26,646 nucleotides of DNA, taken from IMG/VR virus record IMGVR_UViG_3300010389_000104, positions 1-26,646 of that record; one strand, given 5' to 3'. The notes beneath the pieces are model-generated. The model saw nothing but the letters and a program-made list of their open reading frames with translations, did no database searches and was not told where the DNA came from. The DNA is from a virus. The translations under genes were made by a program, and so were the position numbers. Of this stretch, positions 25,302 through 26,646 are shown one piece after another (positions within the stretch are counted from its first letter, which is position 1; each line of letters starts with the position of its first letter).

Positions 25302-26646
25302 ATGGCCGCACCTGTTTTAAAGTTTAAAAGGGGAAATCTAACTGATTTACCCTCACTGGCAGTCGGTGAACCAGGTTTTACAATTGATAAGTTTGATCTT
25401 TATCTCGGCAGCAGTTCTGGAAACCAATTTGTTGGAAGTGGTAGATTCTGGTCCACAGAAACTGCATCGGCAGGTAGCGCCGTAAATATCTTCGAAGCTA
25501 CTGCCAACGGAACAAATAAAATCTCTCTGAAGGCACCCACAAGCATTGCTTCAGATATTGAGTTTATTTTCCCATCAGTTCAGGGTGCAGTATCTTCGGT
25601 ACTGACCAACGATGGATCTGGAAATTTAAGTTGGGCTAGTGGATCAGCAAACCCGATATTTACTGGTATTGCAACATTCAATACATCTCAGGTAGATGTC
25701 AATAGCACAGTAACTGTCTCTGGTATTACCACATTTGAAAGTACGGCAGATAATACTTTAGGTGATGTTAATACTGGTGCAGTTCAGATTGATGGTGGCG
25801 TTGGTATTGCCAAGAACGTCACAGTTGGTGCTGCACTTTCTGTAACTGGAGATGCTTACGTTGTCGGTCTCTCAACATTTGAAGGTGCAGTAGAATTCAG
25901 AGGTGGAACAATTAACCTCGGTGATTCTGCTAATGATAATATCGTCCTTGGTGGTGAAATTAATTCCAATGTTATTCCAAACACTGATGATGCATTTGAC
26001 TTAGGTTCATCATCTCAGCAATGGAGACACCTTTTCATTGATGGCACTGCAGAAATTGATGATCTGAATGTATCTGGTATTGCAACTATTACCGATGTTA
26101 ACGTTGGTGGTGCTGCAACAGTCAGTGGTGCATTGGATGTTAATGGTGGTGCCAATATCTCTGGTGGAGAAGTCACACTTTCATCTGCTACAGTTTCTGA
26201 CCTGACTGCTGGTCGTGTTGTTCTTGCTGGAACATCTGGAGCTCTCCAAGATGATGCAAGTTTAACTTATACTGATGCAGATGGTCTTACTGTTGCCAAT
26301 AGTGGAATTAATGTTACAGGAGTTTCCACGTTCTCGACAAATGTAGTCGTTGGTGGAGACATCCGCGTAAATGGCAATGACATTCAAGCATCTGATGGCA
26401 ATGCCAATATTACTCTCACTTCAAATACTTTAACCACGTTTGCTGGTGATATTAAAGTCACTGGTAATGACATTCAAGCATCTGATGGCAATGCCAATAT
26501 TACTCTCACTTCAAATACTTTAACCACGTTTGCTGGTGATATTAAAGTCACTGGTAATGACATCCAAGACAGTGGTGGATCGGCTGCTCTTACTTTTGAT
26601 GGTTCCACAAATGTAACGGCAAATAATAATCTTACTGTTACTGGAA
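25302..26646 (+). CDS. Tail-fibre-like protein (partial, 3' end outside window)
   Basis: The frame is open from ATG at 25302 to the window edge (448 codons). The N-terminus, LKFKRGNLTDLPSLAVGEPG then FTIDKFDLYLG (residues 6-36), has the R-[RG]-[GN]-x-LP-x-L-x-x-GE-[LP]-G-F-x-D layout seen at the start of many fibres and in the Mtd N-terminal domain family, and probably attaches the fibre to the baseplate. Behind it come short repeats around (V/I)SG(I/V)(A/S/T)TF, such as VSGITTFEST and VTGVSTFSTN, and the cassette DLGSSSQQWRHLFIDG (233-248), common in cyanophage fibres. An exact 90-bp tandem duplication codes for GNDIQASDGNAN repeats near residues 359-418. The receptor-binding tip lies outside the window, so host specificity cannot be judged. 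CTAAATA lies 22 bases upstream. Confidence 0.83.
   Translation, partial: MAAPVLKFKRGNLTDLPSLAVGEPGFTIDKFDLYLGSSSGNQFVGSGRFWSTETASAGSAVNIFEATANGTNKISLKAPTSIASDIEFIFPSVQGAVSSVLTNDGSGNLSWASGSANPIFTGIATFNTSQVDVNSTVTVSGITTFESTADNTLGDVNTGAVQIDGGVGIAKNVTVGAALSVTGDAYVVGLSTFEGAVEFRGGTINLGDSANDNIVLGGEINSNVIPNTDDAFDLGSSSQQWRHLFIDGTAEIDDLNVSGIATITDVNVGGAATVSGALDVNGGANISGGEVTLSSATVSDLTAGRVVLAGTSGALQDDASLTYTDADGLTVANSGINVTGVSTFSTNVVVGGDIRVNGNDIQASDGNANITLTSNTLTTFAGDIKVTGNDIQASDGNANITLTSNTLTTFAGDIKVTGNDIQDSGGSAALTFDGSTNVTANNNLTVTG
26376..26555 (+). repeat. Two exact 90-bp tandem copies inside the fibre gene
   Basis: Positions 26376-26465 and 26466-26555 are identical as read. A third, diverged copy begins at 26556 (AATGACATCCAAGACAG). 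The unit is 30 codons, in frame, and encodes NDIQASDGNANITLTSNTLT plus TFAGDIKVTG. Identity at synonymous positions points to a recent duplication. Confidence 0.92.

Noticed and set aside
26376-26580. CRISPR-like repeat or phage attachment site
   Set aside because: The units are contiguous without spacers and in frame with the fibre gene, so it is a coding tandem repeat.
1-26646. Host-derived metabolic genes (psbA, hsp20, phoH, talC and similar)
   Set aside because: Such genes are common in cyanomyoviruses, but no frame in this window shows their motifs.

Overview
The window looks like part of the late structural region of a T4-like myovirus, most likely a marine cyanophage. The reasons are: every gene is on the plus strand and packed with gaps or overlaps of only a few bases; the DNA is AT-rich; there are T4-type late promoter octamers (TATAAATA and close variants) in front of several genes; and gp25, gp6 and gp8 baseplate-wedge homologues occur in T4 order, next to very large glycine/serine/threonine-rich structural proteins of the kind known from Synechococcus and Prochlorococcus myoviruses. 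The host cannot be read from the sequence. I see no tRNA, integrase, insertion sequence, CRISPR array or host-derived metabolic gene.

Layout. Positions 1-65 hold the basic C-terminal tail of an upstream gene. A small SET-domain protein (68-442) is translationally coupled to an unrecognised 211-residue protein (430-1065) that starts at TTG. A late-promoter-like octamer (1061-1068) and a hairpin that buries a Shine-Dalgarno sequence (1098-1119) precede an 81-residue protein (1126-1371). A second late promoter (1379-1386) drives the baseplate wedge block: gp25 (1410-1811), gp6 (1813-3726) and a 3966-residue giant (3728-15628). The giant starts with a module that resembles the C-terminal part of T4 gp7, carries a YHYH-like domain near residues 1226-1313, and is otherwise a long array of recurring beta-type modules. 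A third promoter (15631-15638) precedes an enlarged gp8 (15657-17204) and a 2363-residue DUF4815-type protein (17208-24299), followed by two overlapping small genes (24302-24499 and 24486-24665). A fourth promoter (24661-24668) serves two small probable virion proteins (24689-25027, 25027-25260). A fifth, CTAAATA type (25273-25279), serves a tail-fibre-like protein that runs off the window (25302 onward) and contains an exact 90-bp tandem duplication.

How the genes fit together. gp25, gp6, the gp7-like start of the giant, and gp8 would form the conserved core of the baseplate wedge. The giant, the DUF4815 protein and the fibre would build the outward-facing, host-contacting parts. The most interesting pattern is that three adjacent genes (the giant, gp8 and the DUF4815 protein) share the same small modules, for example the SGGxGY unit. 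gp8 is enlarged relative to T4 gp8, at least partly by these units. This suggests that modules have spread between neighbouring baseplate genes. No clearly new defence or metabolic system is visible.
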